Shown one piece after another: positions 1-8,739 of a DNA stretch of 64,000 nt. This stretch comes from Microbacterium sp. SORGH_AS_0888. Lineage in GTDB: Bacteria > Actinomycetota > Actinomycetes > Actinomycetales > Microbacteriaceae. The notes beneath the pieces were generated by a model. The model did no database searches. It was given only the letters and a program-made list of their open reading frames with translations, and had not been told where the DNA came from. The stretch is taken from NCBI RefSeq assembly GCF_030818905.1, contig NZ_JAUTAZ010000001.1, positions 2,046,001 to 2,110,000 of the forward strand, written 5' to 3'. The position numbers were made by a program, and so were the translations under genes. Position 1 is the first letter of the stretch, and the number at the start of each line of letters is the position of its first letter.

Positions 1-25
1 CAGCCCGTCGCGGGGGTCGTCTGCG

Positions 26-652
26 TCACTGTCGCGCCGCCTTTCGTTGGGTGAGATAACGGTCGGATGCGGTGTCCTCGTCGTCGGGCCCCCAGGCGAA
101 GCCCGGATCCTCGAGTCGGGACATGAAAGCGGCGAGCCAGCCGAGCTCCGCCGCGACGAGCGTCGCCTGCCGCTCGACCTCGACCAGGTACTGCTCGGGA
201 ACGCCGCGTTCGCGCGCGGCGACGAGCCCGTCCGTCGTGATCTCGTCGTCGGCGACGAGCGCGGCACGATGGGCGCGCAGGAGGTCGAGCACCTCCTGCC
301 GGTCGAGATTGTGGGACTCGGCGAGCGCCACGCGGAACTCGGCGGGCCGATCGATGCGCGGCAGCTCCTCGCGCACCCAGGAAAGCAAGGCCTCGGCCCC
401 CTCCTCCCGGAGCCGGTAGGTCGTCCGCTCCGGCCGGTTGCCCTCGCGCTCCACGCCGACCTCCTCGATGAGACCTCGCCGTTCCAGCCGAGCGACCGTG
501 TGGTAGACCGTGCCGCCGGTGATGGGGACGATCCGTTCGTCGTGCCGGTGGCGCAGGAGCCGGAGCATCTCGTACGGGTGCATGTCGTCCTCGCGGAGGA
601 GCGCGAGGAGCATGACGCCCAGGGGCGTGAGCCTGCTGCGTGCGCCGGTCAT
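26..652 (-). CDS. PadR family transcriptional regulator
   Basis: 208-residue DNA-binding regulator. Residues about 8-85 form the PadR winged helix; key stretches are HPYEMLRLLRHR, TGGTVYHTVARLERRGLI and the wing around RTTYRLREEG. The C-terminal half (about 95-190) is a helical dimerisation domain of the Vir_act_alpha_C type common in PadR subfamily 2. ATG at 652 is chosen over the TTG one codon upstream. The gene is divergent from purC, and a near-palindrome at 670-685 overlaps its probable -10 (TATAGT on the minus strand), which fits autorepression, the usual PadR mode. The effector is not deducible. PadR proteins often control a neighbouring transporter, but any such partner would lie outside the left edge. 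Confidence 0.88.
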   Translation of the reverse strand: MTGARSRLTPLGVMLLALLREDDMHPYEMLRLLRHRHDERIVPITGGTVYHTVARLERRGLIEEVGVEREGNRPERTTYRLREEGAEALLSWVREELPRIDRPAEFRVALAESHNLDRQEVLDLLRAHRAALVADDEITTDGLVAARERGVPEQYLVEVERQATLVAAELGWLAAFMSRLEDPGFAWGPDDEDTASDRYLTQRKAARQ

Positions 653-669
653 CAATGCTCCATCTCGAT

Positions 670-685
670 TAGTTCACTTGGACTA
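670..685. promoter_or_regulatory. Candidate PadR operator and promoter
   Basis: TAGTTCACTTGGACTA is a near-perfect inverted repeat (one mismatched pair) just upstream of the padR start. It overlaps an AT-rich stretch unusual for this DNA; the minus-strand reading contains TATAGT at a plausible -10 position. Autoregulation through this site is inferred from position and symmetry only. Confidence 0.45.
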
Positions 686-781
686 TATCGCAGATCCGAC
701 TCGTTCGCACCCGCCGGGGCGGACCGTCGCGCCCAGGGCGGGATTCCCCCGCGACCGGAGGCGCTCTGGGATGATGGGCGG

Positions 782-1708
782 ATGACGGAACCGAACCTGC
801 CCGGCTGGCGCCACGTCTACTCCGGAAAGGTGCGCGACCTCTACGTGCCCGACACCCTCCCCGAAGGCGGGAGAGCGGAGCGGATGCTGGTGGTCGCCAG
901 CGATCGGGTGAGCGCCTTCGACCACGTGCTCTCCCCGGGCATCGACGGCAAGGGCGAGCTCCTGACGACGCTGAGCCTGTGGTGGTTCGACCGGCTGGCC
1001 GGCGCCGACGGCGGACGCCGCATCCCGAACCATCTCGCGGCGGACCACGTGCTGGGCGCCGATGACGAGGCCGCGTCGCTCATCCCGGATGCCGTCGCCG
1101 GCCGCGCGATGGTGGTCCGCGGTCTCGACATGCAGCCCATCGAGTGCGTCGTGCGGGGGTATCTGACCGGATCGGGATGGGCGGAGTACCGCGAGCACGG
1201 CACCGTGTGCGGCATCCCGCTCGTGGCCGGTCTGACCGACGGCGACCGCCTGCCGGAGCCGATCTTCACCCCGGCGTTCAAGGCGCCGCTCGGGGAGCAC
1301 GACGAGAACATCTCGTTCGAGCGCACGGCCGAGCTCGTGGGCGCCGAGCGCGCTGCCGAGCTGCGCGAGGTCTCGCTGGAGATCTACGCCCGCGCGGCCG
1401 ACGCCGCCCGGGCGCGCGGACTCATCCTCGCGGACACCAAGTTCGAGTTCGGCCTCGACGAGGCCGGTGTGCTCACGCTCGCCGACGAGGTGCTCACGCC
1501 CGACTCGTCGCGGTACTGGGATGCCGCGGCGTGGGAGACCGGCACGACGCCGGCCGAGCGGATGGCGAGCTTCGACAAGCAGATCGTGCGCGACTGGCTG
1601 GCCGCCGCCTGGCCCGACCGCGCGGGCGAGCCGCCCGCGCTCCCCGCCGACGTCGTCGCGCGCACGGCCGCCCGCTACCGCGAGCTGCTGGCCCGCCTGA
1701 CCGCCTGA
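782..1708 (+). CDS. purC: Phosphoribosylaminoimidazole-succinocarboxamide synthase (SAICAR synthetase)
   Basis: 308 residues, normal for the family. It catalyses ATP-dependent condensation of CAIR with aspartate in de novo purine synthesis, in the cytoplasm. Family hallmarks: the N-terminal YSGKVRDLY nucleotide loop, VVASDRVSAFD, the IECVVRGYLTGSGW strand, and the C-terminal DEVLTPDSSRYW and SFDKQIVRDWL motifs. The reading frame is open far upstream, but homology starts at MTEPNLPGWRHVYSGK, so ATG 782 is used. purS-purQ follow only after about 4 kb of unrelated permease and sugar genes, so this is not a compact pur operon. A large hairpin lies directly downstream. Confidence 0.97.
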   Translation: MTEPNLPGWRHVYSGKVRDLYVPDTLPEGGRAERMLVVASDRVSAFDHVLSPGIDGKGELLTTLSLWWFDRLAGADGGRRIPNHLAADHVLGADDEAASLIPDAVAGRAMVVRGLDMQPIECVVRGYLTGSGWAEYREHGTVCGIPLVAGLTDGDRLPEPIFTPAFKAPLGEHDENISFERTAELVGAERAAELREVSLEIYARAADAARARGLILADTKFEFGLDEAGVLTLADEVLTPDSSRYWDAAAWETGTTPAERMASFDKQIVRDWLAAAWPDRAGEPPALPADVVARTAARYRELLARLTA

Positions 1709-1737
1709 CCCCCGCCCCCGTCCGCACCCCCGCCTTT

Positions 1738-1810
1738 CCGCGAGACCAGTCCGCGGCGCCGAGACCGGCGGGTTTCCCGCCGGTCTCGGCGCGCGGGACT
1801 GGTCTCGCGG
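1738..1810. repeat. Long nested palindrome (REP-like hairpin)
   Basis: Between purC and the uracil permease. Outer arms at 1738-1752 and 1796-1810 are perfect 15-bp inverted repeats (CCGCGAGACCAGTCC and its complement). Inside them a second stem of about 16 bp (CGCCGAGACCGGCGGG and its complement) closes on a very short loop. Both stems contain GAGACC. No T-tract follows. It could terminate purC transcription, but its length and symmetry resemble a dispersed palindromic element. A bulge of about three bases on each side separates the two stems. Confidence 0.75.
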
Positions 1811-1852
1811 TCAGAGAAGCGGGCAGAGAAAGAAGAAAGAGAGAAGACGTAC

Positions 1853-3187
1853 ATGGCCGTATGGAAGCTGCACGGGAACGGACGCGCCGTCGCGCCCGGC
1901 GACGTCGTGCGCCCCGACGAGCGACTGAGCTGGCCCGCCACGATCGCGATCGGCGTGCAGCACGTCGTCGCGATGTTCGGCGCGACCTTCCTCGTGCCGG
2001 TGCTGACCGGGTTCCCGGTGTCGACGACGCTGCTGTTCTCGGGCGTCGGCACGCTGCTGTTCCTGCTCATCACGCGCAACCGCCTTCCCAGCTACCTGGG
2101 CTCGTCGTTCGCGTTCATCGCCCCGGTGACGGCGGCCACCGCGACCGCCGGCATGGGCTCCGCCCTCGCGGGCATCGTCGCCGTCGGCATCCTGCTCACC
2201 CTCGTCGGCGTCGTCGTTCAGCTGGCCGGGCTCGGGTGGATCGACCGCCTCATGCCCCCGGTCGTCTCGGGCGCCATCGTCGCCCTCATCGGCTTGAACC
2301 TCGCCCCCGCCGCGTGGAAGAACGTCGCCCTGCAGCCCGTGATCGCCACGATCACGCTCGTCGCGATCGTGCTGTTCAGCGTGCTGTTCCGCGGGTTCCT
2401 CGGCCGCATCTCGATCTTCCTCGGCGTCGCGATCGGCTACGCGGCGGCCGCCGTGCTCGGCGGACTCGACCTGAGCGCGGTCGCGGATGCCGCCTGGATC
2501 GGGCTGCCGGAGTTCCACCTGGCGGATGTGTCCTCCCCCGGCACCTGGGCCGCCATCGCGATGTTCCTGCCCGTCGTGCTCGTGCTGATCGCGGAGAACG
2601 TCGGCCACGTGCGGGGTGTGGCGACCATGACGGATGCCTCGGTCAACCGCAGCACCGGACGCGCCCTCATCGCGGACGGCGTCTCGACGGCACTGGCGGG
2701 CACCTTCGGCGGCTCGGGGACGACGACCTACGGCGAGAACATCGGCGTCATGGCCGCGACCCGCGTGTACTCGACGGCCGCGTACTGGGTCGCGGGCGTC
2801 ACGGCGATCCTGCTCGCGCTCTCCCCCAAGGTCGGCGCGATCTTCAACTCGATCCCGGCCGGCGTGCTGGGCGGGGCGACGACCGCGCTCTACGGCCTGA
2901 TCGGCGTGATCGGCATCAAGATCTGGGTCGACAACCGGGTGGACTTCTCCCGGCCGGTGAACCAGTACACCGCGGCGGTGTCGCTCGTGATCGCGATCGC
3001 CGGGTTCACGATGACCTGGGGCGGCTTCCAGCTCGGCGCGATCGTGCTCGGGGCCGCGGCGGCGCTGCTCGTGTACCACCTCGGCAATGCGATCGCCCGC
3101 TGGCGACGGACGGGCGCGGACGACGGCGGCCCGCTGCCGGTCATCGGTCCGCTCGGCGGAGGCACGGAGGAGCAGCGCTCCGAGTGA
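1853..3187 (+). CDS. Uracil-xanthine permease family protein, probable uracil permease (NCS2)
   Basis: 444-residue membrane transporter of the NCS2/UraA family, predicted to import uracil (or a related base) by proton symport. Signature segments are GSSFAFIAPV early in the protein, AENVGHVRG (position of the substrate-binding Glu of UraA) and TTYGENIGVMAATRVYS (second conserved Glu). About 14 hydrophobic segments span residues 25-420. This pattern is closer to uracil permeases than to the purine/urate type encoded at 49941-51416. The start is ATG 1853, behind a purine-rich AGAAAGAGAGAAG stretch. It is probably monocistronic: a hairpin precedes it and its stop codon sits in a convergent stem-loop shared with the LacI gene. 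Confidence 0.88.
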   Translation: MAVWKLHGNGRAVAPGDVVRPDERLSWPATIAIGVQHVVAMFGATFLVPVLTGFPVSTTLLFSGVGTLLFLLITRNRLPSYLGSSFAFIAPVTAATATAGMGSALAGIVAVGILLTLVGVVVQLAGLGWIDRLMPPVVSGAIVALIGLNLAPAAWKNVALQPVIATITLVAIVLFSVLFRGFLGRISIFLGVAIGYAAAAVLGGLDLSAVADAAWIGLPEFHLADVSSPGTWAAIAMFLPVVLVLIAENVGHVRGVATMTDASVNRSTGRALIADGVSTALAGTFGGSGTTTYGENIGVMAATRVYSTAAYWVAGVTAILLALSPKVGAIFNSIPAGVLGGATTALYGLIGVIGIKIWVDNRVDFSRPVNQYTAAVSLVIAIAGFTMTWGGFQLGAIVLGAAAALLVYHLGNAIARWRRTGADDGGPLPVIGPLGGGTEEQRSE

Positions 3188-3206
3188 CCCGCCCGCGCGG
3201 GATCAC
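3184..3206. terminator. Bidirectional stem-loop between convergent genes
   Basis: GTGACCCGC and GCGGGATCAC pair around a 4-nt loop with one bulged base. The stem includes the stop codons of both the uracil permease (+) and the LacI regulator (-). Shared use as a bidirectional terminator is inferred; no T-run is present, as is common in high-GC actinobacteria. Confidence 0.4.
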
Positions 3207-4210
3207 GCCGACGCGCGCACGATCAGCTCGGTGGGCAGGATCGTGGCGTGGGGCGGCTCGCCGCCGGCGAGGAGGTCGAGCAGCACCCGCGCCATCATCT
3301 GCCCCTGCCGGAACGAGGGCTGGCGCATGGTCGTCAGCGTCGGGCTGGTGCTCGTCGCGACCGGGGAGTCGTCGAAGCCGATGACGGCGGTCTCTCCCGG
3401 GATGTCGACTCCCGCGGCGTGCAGGACCCCGACGGCTCCGCTGGCCATCAGGTCGCTCGCGATGAAGACGGCATCCGGCCGCGTCCCGCGGTCGAGGATC
3501 CGTCGCATGGCCGCGGCGCCGCCCTCGGCGGTGAAGTCGCCGTCCTCGACCGCGAGCTCGGGCAGCCGCGCCCGGCGGAGGGCGCTGCGGTACCCGGCGA
3601 GCCGGTCCACGCCGGCGCTCATGCTCGAGGGCCCCGTGATGGTCGCGATCCGGGTGCGGCCCTGTGCGATGAGGTACTCCACCGCATCCCGCGCCCCGGA
3701 CTCGTTGTCGACGTCGACGTAGTGGTCCGCCGGGCGGAGCAGGGCCGGGCGGCCGGCGTAGACCACCGGCATCGCGGCGGCGATCGAGGCCACGAACGTG
3801 TCGCTCGTGTGGTGGGAGACCACGATCGCGCCGTCGATCGAGCCGCTGCGCGCGTAGGAGACCATCTTGTCGCCGGGGTCGCCCGAGGCGATGAACAGCG
3901 TCAGCACATACGGCGAGGAGGCGATCGTCGCGTTGATGCCGGAGACGATGGCGGCGAAGAACGGGTCGCCGAAGAACCGGTAGGTGTCCTCGGGGATGAT
4001 GACCCCGAGCGCGAGCGCCCGGCTCGAGGCGAGCGAGCGGGCGGCCTGATTGGGCACGTAGTTGAGCTCGGCGATCGCCTGGCGGACCGCCTGCAGAGCC
4101 TCGGCGCTGACCGCCGTCGAGCCGTTGACCACCCGCGACACGGTCGATCGCGAGACACCCGCGACCCGGGCGACCTCCTCGATCGTCACGGTGCTGCGCA
4201 GCATGCTCAT
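3203..4210 (-). CDS. LacI family transcriptional regulator, probably of beta-glucoside use
   Basis: 335 residues. The N-terminal LacI HTH (about 8-60) contains TIEEVARVAGVSRSTVSRV and the hinge helix LNYVPNQAARSLASSRA; the rest is a periplasmic-binding-protein-like effector domain (LGVIIPEDT, FDDSPVATSTSPTLTTMRQP). It is downstream of and codirectional with the GH1 beta-glucosidase (37-bp gap), and a CebR-like operator lies upstream of that enzyme. A cellobiose- or beta-glucoside-responsive repressor of this unit is therefore likely. Two ATGs (4210 and 4204) are possible starts. Effector identity is inferred from context only. Confidence 0.9.
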   Translation of the reverse strand: MSMLRSTVTIEEVARVAGVSRSTVSRVVNGSTAVSAEALQAVRQAIAELNYVPNQAARSLASSRALALGVIIPEDTYRFFGDPFFAAIVSGINATIASSPYVLTLFIASGDPGDKMVSYARSGSIDGAIVVSHHTSDTFVASIAAAMPVVYAGRPALLRPADHYVDVDNESGARDAVEYLIAQGRTRIATITGPSSMSAGVDRLAGYRSALRRARLPELAVEDGDFTAEGGAAAMRRILDRGTRPDAVFIASDLMASGAVGVLHAAGVDIPGETAVIGFDDSPVATSTSPTLTTMRQPSFRQGQMMARVLLDLLAGGEPPHATILPTELIVRASA

Positions 4211-4247
4211 CGCGGGCGAGCCCCTTCCACGTGGTCGCGCGGCGCGA

Positions 4248-5684
4248 TCACATCCTTCGCGCGGCGATGATGCGACTGTAGCGCTCGGCGCTCAGCTTCG
4301 CCGTGCGCTCCTGGGTGTCGTAGTCGACCCGCACGATGCCGAAGCGCTTGCCGTAGCCCCACGCCCACTCGAAGTTGTCCAGCAGCGACCAGTAGAAGTA
4401 GCCGCCGACGTCGACCCCTGCGTCGATCGCGTCGAGGATGGCCGAGAGGTGGTCTTCGAGGAAGTCGGCGCGCTCGCGGTCGGCGACGATCGTGCGTCCG
4501 TCGGTCACGACGGGCTCGTCGTCGTAGGCGGCGCCGTTCTCGGTCACGAACAGTCGGGTGCCGGCCGCATCCGAGTACTCGTCCGCGACCCGCCGCAGCA
4601 GCCGGGTGAGGCCCGCGGGGTCGACCTCCCAGTGCATCGCCGTGCGGGGGAGGCCACGATCGTGCCAGTGGATGTCGTGATGCACGGGGAACGGCGACGC
4701 CGCGCGGCGTGACGTGGGGGCGTCGCCGCCCGCGACCGGCTCGGCGGGCGGGCGGGCGGAGACGAACTCGCCGTGGTAGTAGTTCACCCCGAGCGCGTCG
4801 ATCGGCGCCGCGATGAGGTCGAGGTCGGCCGGGCGCACGACCTCGTCGAGGGCCGCGGCCGCCTCCGGGACGAAAGCGCGGAGGTCCTCCACCACGTCGC
4901 GCGGGTAGGAGCCGCGGAAGACCGGGTCGAGGAACCAGCGGTTGAACTGGCCGTCGATGCGCCGTGCCGCGTCGAGGTCGCCGGGATCGGCCGGGTCGAC
5001 GGGGTCGGCGACCGTGAGGTTGAGCGTGATGCCGAGGTTCAGCGAGGCGTCGCGCGCCCGCAGCTCCCGGACGGTCATCCCGTGCGCGAGCAGGAGGTGG
5101 TGGGCGCTGGTCACGCCTTCCGCAGCGGAGTAGTGGCCCGGCGCGTGGATGCCGGCGGTGTGGCTGAGGAACGATGCGCACCAGGGCTCGTTGAGCGTCG
5201 TCCACACCGACACCCGGTCGCCGAGGGCGTCGTGCACATCGAGCGCGTACTCCGTGAACCGCTCGGCGGTGTCGCGGGCCGTCCACCCGCCGCGCTCCTG
5301 CAGGGCCTGCGGCAGGTCCCAGTGATAGAGCGTCAGCCAGGGGAGGATGCCCGCCTCCTGCAGCGCGTCGACGAGACGGCGGTAGAAGTCGAGCCCCGCC
5401 TGGTTGACCGGCCCGCCGTCGGGGCGCACGCGCGCCCACGAGGTCGAGAAGCGGTAGGTCTGCAGACCGAGGTCCCTCATGACCGCGACATCCTGCGCAT
5501 AGCGGTGGTAGTGGTCGCAGGCGACCTCGCCGTCGTCGCCGTGGAGGACGGCGCCCGGCACCCGGCAGAACGCGTCCCAGATCGAGTCGCGCCGCCCGTC
5601 CTCGTGGGCGGCGCCCTCGATCTGGAACGCCGCCGTCGCGGCTCCGAAAAGGAAGTCGTCGGGGAAAGCCCGGGGCGATGGCAT
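4248..5684 (-). CDS. GH1 family beta-glucosidase
   Basis: 478 residues, full length for glycoside hydrolase family 1; hydrolyses beta-glucosides such as cellobiose, cytoplasmic because no signal peptide is present. The N-terminal family signature [15 protein letters not shown] is at 11-25. The acid/base glutamate is E166 (TLNEPW), the nucleophile E382 (FVTENGA), and [13 protein letters not shown] forms the aglycone-site motif. The start ATG 5684 has GGAAGGA at good spacing. It is transcribed leftwards with the LacI gene, with a CebR-like box about 165 bp upstream. Beta-galactosidase or fucosidase activity is possible within GH1. Confidence 0.95.
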   Translation of the reverse strand: MPSPRAFPDDFLFGAATAAFQIEGAAHEDGRRDSIWDAFCRVPGAVLHGDDGEVACDHYHRYAQDVAVMRDLGLQTYRFSTSWARVRPDGGPVNQAGLDFYRRLVDALQEAGILPWLTLYHWDLPQALQERGGWTARDTAERFTEYALDVHDALGDRVSVWTTLNEPWCASFLSHTAGIHAPGHYSAAEGVTSAHHLLLAHGMTVRELRARDASLNLGITLNLTVADPVDPADPGDLDAARRIDGQFNRWFLDPVFRGSYPRDVVEDLRAFVPEAAAALDEVVRPADLDLIAAPIDALGVNYYHGEFVSARPPAEPVAGGDAPTSRRAASPFPVHHDIHWHDRGLPRTAMHWEVDPAGLTRLLRRVADEYSDAAGTRLFVTENGAAYDDEPVVTDGRTIVADRERADFLEDHLSAILDAIDAGVDVGGYFYWSLLDNFEWAWGYGKRFGIVRVDYDTQERTAKLSAERYSRIIAARRM

Positions 5685-5850
5685 GGGAGCGATGGTCCTT
5701 CCGGTGAACGTGAGGGGGGCGCAGACCTCGGTCGCACCGAGCGGGGGGTTCGCCGGTGCGACCGAGGACGGCGACCACGGCGACGAGCCGGGGGGTCACT
5801 GCCACCGGGTCACACCGACGGCGGTTCGTGTCCGTCGAGGACTCAGGCTA

Positions 5851-5864
5851 TGAGAGCGCTCCCA
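5851..5864. promoter_or_regulatory. CebR-like LacI-family operator
   Basis: TGAGAGCGCTCCCA differs at one position from the palindrome TGGGAGCGCTCCCA bound by CebR cellobiose repressors in Streptomyces (family knowledge). It lies upstream of the minus-strand beta-glucosidase, the first gene of the unit that also encodes the LacI regulator. Binding by that regulator is an inference. Confidence 0.6.
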
Positions 5865-5946
5865 GCGCGTCAAGGCGGATCCCGTCACCGCCCGGCCCCG
5901 GCCCGTAGACTGGACGCGCACATCCGCCGCACACCGGGAGCCTCGT

Positions 5947-6195
5947 ATGCCCACCATCGTCGTCGACGTCATGCCCAAGGCCGAGATCCTCGACCCGCAG
6001 GGGAAGGCGGTCGCGGGCGCGCTCGGCCGCCGCGGGATCGACGCCTTCAGCGGCGTCCGCATCGGCAAGCGCTTCGAGCTCACGGTCGAGGGGGAGGTCG
6101 ACGAGCAGGTGCTCGAGACCGCCCGCCGGATCGCGGACGAGGTGCTCTCGAACGGCGTGATCGAGGATGTCGTCGGCATCGAGGTCGTGGAGTGA
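5947..6195 (+). CDS. purS: FGAM synthase subunit PurS
   Basis: 82 residues, the standard size. PurS is the small bridging subunit of the three-part (PurS-PurL-PurQ) formylglycinamidine ribonucleotide synthase of purine biosynthesis; it helps pass ammonia from PurQ to PurL. Visible hallmarks are the beta strand [19 protein letters not shown], then VRIGKRFEL and the C-terminal [11 protein letters not shown]. Its TGA stop overlaps the purQ GTG start by 4 bases, so the two are translationally coupled. purL is not in the window. GTAGACT at 5905-5911, about 35 bp upstream, could supply a -10. Confidence 0.95.
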   Translation: MPTIVVDVMPKAEILDPQGKAVAGALGRRGIDAFSGVRIGKRFELTVEGEVDEQVLETARRIADEVLSNGVIEDVVGIEVVE

Positions 6196-6899
6196 CCGTC
6201 CGCATCGGGGTCATCACCTTCCCCGGCTCGCTGGACGACCGCGACGCGCAGCGCGCGATCCGCATCGCTGGGGCGCAGCCCGTGCCGCTGTGGCACGCCG
6301 CGCACGACCTGGAGGGCGTCGACGCGCTCGTGCTGCCGGGTGGCTTCAGCTACGGCGACTACCTGCGCGCGGGCGCCATCGCGGCCCTCGCGCCGATCAT
6401 GGCGGAGGTCAAGGACGCCGCGGCGGCGGGGATGCCCGTGCTCGGCATCTGCAACGGCTTCCAGATGCTCGCCGAGGCGCACCTGCTCCCGGGCGGCCTC
6501 ATCCGCAACGCGCACCAGCAGTTCATCCGTCGCGACCAACGGCTGCGGGTCGAGAACGCCGACACCGCGTGGACGAGCGAGTTCGAGGCCGGCCAGGAGA
6601 TCGTCATCCCGCTGAAGAACGCGGACGGCGGTTTCGTGTGCTCGCCCGAGACGCTCGCCCGCGTCGAGGGCGAGGGCCTGGTCGCCTTCCGCTACGTCGG
6701 CGTCAACCCGAACGGCTCGCAGGACGACATCGCCGGCCTCACGAACGAGCGCGGCAACGTCGTCGGGCTCATGCCGCACCCCGAGCACGCGGTCGAGCCC
6801 GGCTTCGGGCCCGACACGGATGCCGCGATGCGCTCGGGCGTGGACGGGCTGGGCTTCTTCGCCTCGGCCATCGCGGCCGTCGTGGGCGCCGCCGCCTGA
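6192..6899 (+). CDS. purQ: FGAM synthase glutamine amidotransferase subunit PurQ
   Basis: 235 residues. Class I glutamine amidotransferase that hydrolyses glutamine and supplies ammonia to PurL. The nucleophile is C87 in VLGICNGFQ; the catalytic His-Glu pair is in [10 protein letters not shown] near residue 198. [15 protein letters not shown] is the typical N-terminal glycine loop. The start is GTG 6192, overlapping purS by 4 bases; the frame is open upstream but homology begins at [13 protein letters not shown]. Length and motifs are intact. Confidence 0.96.
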   Translation: MTVRIGVITFPGSLDDRDAQRAIRIAGAQPVPLWHAAHDLEGVDALVLPGGFSYGDYLRAGAIAALAPIMAEVKDAAAAGMPVLGICNGFQMLAEAHLLPGGLIRNAHQQFIRRDQRLRVENADTAWTSEFEAGQEIVIPLKNADGGFVCSPETLARVEGEGLVAFRYVGVNPNGSQDDIAGLTNERGNVVGLMPHPEHAVEPGFGPDTDAAMRSGVDGLGFFASAIAAVVGAAA

Positions 6900-6920
6900 G
6901 GGGCGCGTAGCGTGGAGGGC

Positions 6921-7841
6921 GTGACCGAGACCCTCGTCGTTTCCGTGCCCGACGCGCAGCTCGCCGAGGCGCTCACGCCCCCGCCTCCCGGCGTCGAGCT
7001 GATCGTCTGGTCGATGGATGCCGCCGCCCCGCGACCGGCGATCGACATCGTCGTGCCGCCCTATCAGAGCCAGGCCGCCGCCCTGCCGCGGCTCGCGGGC
7101 GTGCGCACCCGGCTCGTCCAGAGCCAGTCGATCGGGTACGAGGGCCTCGCCGACCTGCTGCCGGCGGGCGCCGTGTTCGCGAACGCCGCCAGCGTGCACG
7201 AGACCTCGACCGCCGAGCTGGCCCTGACGCTCACCCTGGCGGCGCAGCGCGAGATCCCCGCCTTCGTGCGCGAGGGCGAGCACGGACAGTGGCGCAACCG
7301 CTTCACGAACAGCCTCGCCGACCGCCGCGTGCTGCTGCTGGGCTACGGCGGCGTCGGAAAGGCGGTGGCCGCCCGGCTCGACGGCTTCGAGGCCGAGGTC
7401 GTTCCGGTGGCGTCGCGCGCCCGCGACGAGGACGGCGTGCACGTGCACGGCATCGACGAGCTCCCCGAGCTCCTGCCGGGCGCGGAGGTCGTGATCCTGA
7501 CGCTCCCCGGCGGCGACACGACACGGCACGTGATCGACGACGCAGCGCTGGCAGCCCTCCCGGACGGTGCGCTCGTGGTCAACGTCGGCCGCGGGCCTCT
7601 CATCGACACGATCGCGCTCGTGGACCACGTCCGGCGCGGCCGCATCCGGGCGGCGCTGGATGTGACCGACCCCGAGCCCCTGCCGGCGGATCACGCGCTC
7701 TGGACGCTCCCGGGCGTGCTCGTGACGCCGCACGTGGGCGGCGCGTCGGCCGCCATGCGCCCGCGGCTCGTGCGGCTGATCCGCGACCAGATCGAGCGGA
7801 TGCGGCGGGGCGAGGAGCCCCGCAACGTCGTGATCGGCTGA
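6921..7841 (+). CDS. D-2-hydroxyacid dehydrogenase family protein
   Basis: 306 residues. NAD(P)-dependent oxidoreductase of the D-isomer-specific 2-hydroxyacid dehydrogenase family. The Rossmann domain (about 95-275) carries LLLGYGGVGKAVAARL as the dinucleotide-binding loop. Further hallmarks are TLPGGDTTRHVID, VVNVGRGPLID, the conserved Arg/Glu region DVTDPEPLPADHALW and the catalytic His in VTPHVGG. GTG 6921 is preferred over GTG 6912 because a TAGCGT -10 ends directly upstream, consistent with a leaderless mRNA. Substrate unknown; the glyoxylate/hydroxypyruvate reductase-like branch is the nearest guess. Confidence 0.88.
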   Translation: MTETLVVSVPDAQLAEALTPPPPGVELIVWSMDAAAPRPAIDIVVPPYQSQAAALPRLAGVRTRLVQSQSIGYEGLADLLPAGAVFANAASVHETSTAELALTLTLAAQREIPAFVREGEHGQWRNRFTNSLADRRVLLLGYGGVGKAVAARLDGFEAEVVPVASRARDEDGVHVHGIDELPELLPGAEVVILTLPGGDTTRHVIDDAALAALPDGALVVNVGRGPLIDTIALVDHVRRGRIRAALDVTDPEPLPADHALWTLPGVLVTPHVGGASAAMRPRLVRLIRDQIERMRRGEEPRNVVIG

Positions 7842-7858
7842 GGCGCCCGGCGGGCGGT

Positions 7859-8647
7859 CTAGATGTCCGGCAGCCCGCCGACATCCACCACGACGACATC
7901 GCCGCGGTGGGTGAAGCGGACCGTGGCGCCGTCGGGGTAGCGCTCGGTGAGCTCTGCCGGCAGCGGGACGGTGGAGCCGTAGCCTCCCGCGCTGCTCCCG
8001 TCGGCCGGCACCGTGACGTCGAGGACGGTGGCGAGTCCGCTGCCGGCGCAGGTGCCCGTCCCGGACCGACCGCCCTCCCCGCCGAAGACCACCTGAAGGC
8101 ATCCGCCGCCGGCATAGACGCCGAGACCGAGGTAGGTTCCGAAGGAGCGGAGCTCGACGTCCTGACTGCCCATGAAGCGGTCGACGCCGCCCTCGTCCTG
8201 CGGGGTCAGGCGAGCCGCGTGCGGGATCGGATCCCAGCCGCTGAACACCACCGCCCCTGCCGCGACGCCGGCGCCCAGGGCCGCCGCGAGCACGAGACTC
8301 GCCGCCCACACCGCGCGGACACGGCGGGAGAGTCGCAGACCCCGCCCGCCTCCGGCAGCGGCCGAGGCGTCTCCGACCGTCGCGCCCGCGTCGGGGGTTT
8401 CGGGGGCTCCGCTCGTCGCGGCGGGTCGCGGGGGCTCGGCCGGAGGCCGCGCGCCGGCGCGGGCGCCATCCGAGACCGGCGCGGTGGGGGCCGGCGCACC
8501 GGCGGCGTGGTCGCGCGGGGCGCTCCGCGCACGCTCCCCCGCCTCCATGTCGCGCAGCCGGGCCAGCGCGACAGCGTCGATGTCCGCATCCGGTCCGTAA
8601 GCGCGACGGCGGAGCTCGGCGAGCTCGTCCGCGGCGTCTGGGCTCAT
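7859..8647 (-). CDS. Hypothetical single-pass membrane protein
   Basis: 262 residues, function not recognised. The cytoplasmic N-terminus (1-110) begins DELAELRRRAYGPDADI and continues as a Pro/Ala-rich disordered stretch. One transmembrane helix lies at about 112-135 (WAASLVLAAALGAGVAAG). The extracytoplasmic part (135-262) has two cysteines (GGGCLQ and TGTCAG) that could form a disulfide. The N-terminal motif recurs in other Microbacteriaceae membrane proteins by general recollection. It runs convergently with the hydroxyacid dehydrogenase and follows the MocA-like gene on the same strand with a 92-bp gap. Confidence 0.7.
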   Translation of the reverse strand: MSPDAADELAELRRRAYGPDADIDAVALARLRDMEAGERARSAPRDHAAGAPAPTAPVSDGARAGARPPAEPPRPAATSGAPETPDAGATVGDASAAAGGGRGLRLSRRVRAVWAASLVLAAALGAGVAAGAVVFSGWDPIPHAARLTPQDEGGVDRFMGSQDVELRSFGTYLGLGVYAGGGCLQVVFGGEGGRSGTGTCAGSGLATVLDVTVPADGSSAGGYGSTVPLPAELTERYPDGATVRFTHRGDVVVVDVGGLPDI

Positions 8648-8739
8648 GCTTCCATTCTGCGGCCCCGGACCCGCGGCACAAGCTCTGCGACCTGCGCACG
8701 CTCAGCAGGAGCCCGCGAAGACGACGGAGGATGCGCGGA

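Noticed and set aside
5796..8699. A 967-codon minus-strand open frame over purS, purQ and the hydroxyacid dehydrogenase
   Set aside because: Arg/Gly/His-rich low-complexity translation without any family motif; it is the antisense shadow of well-supported plus-strand genes, common in high-GC DNA.
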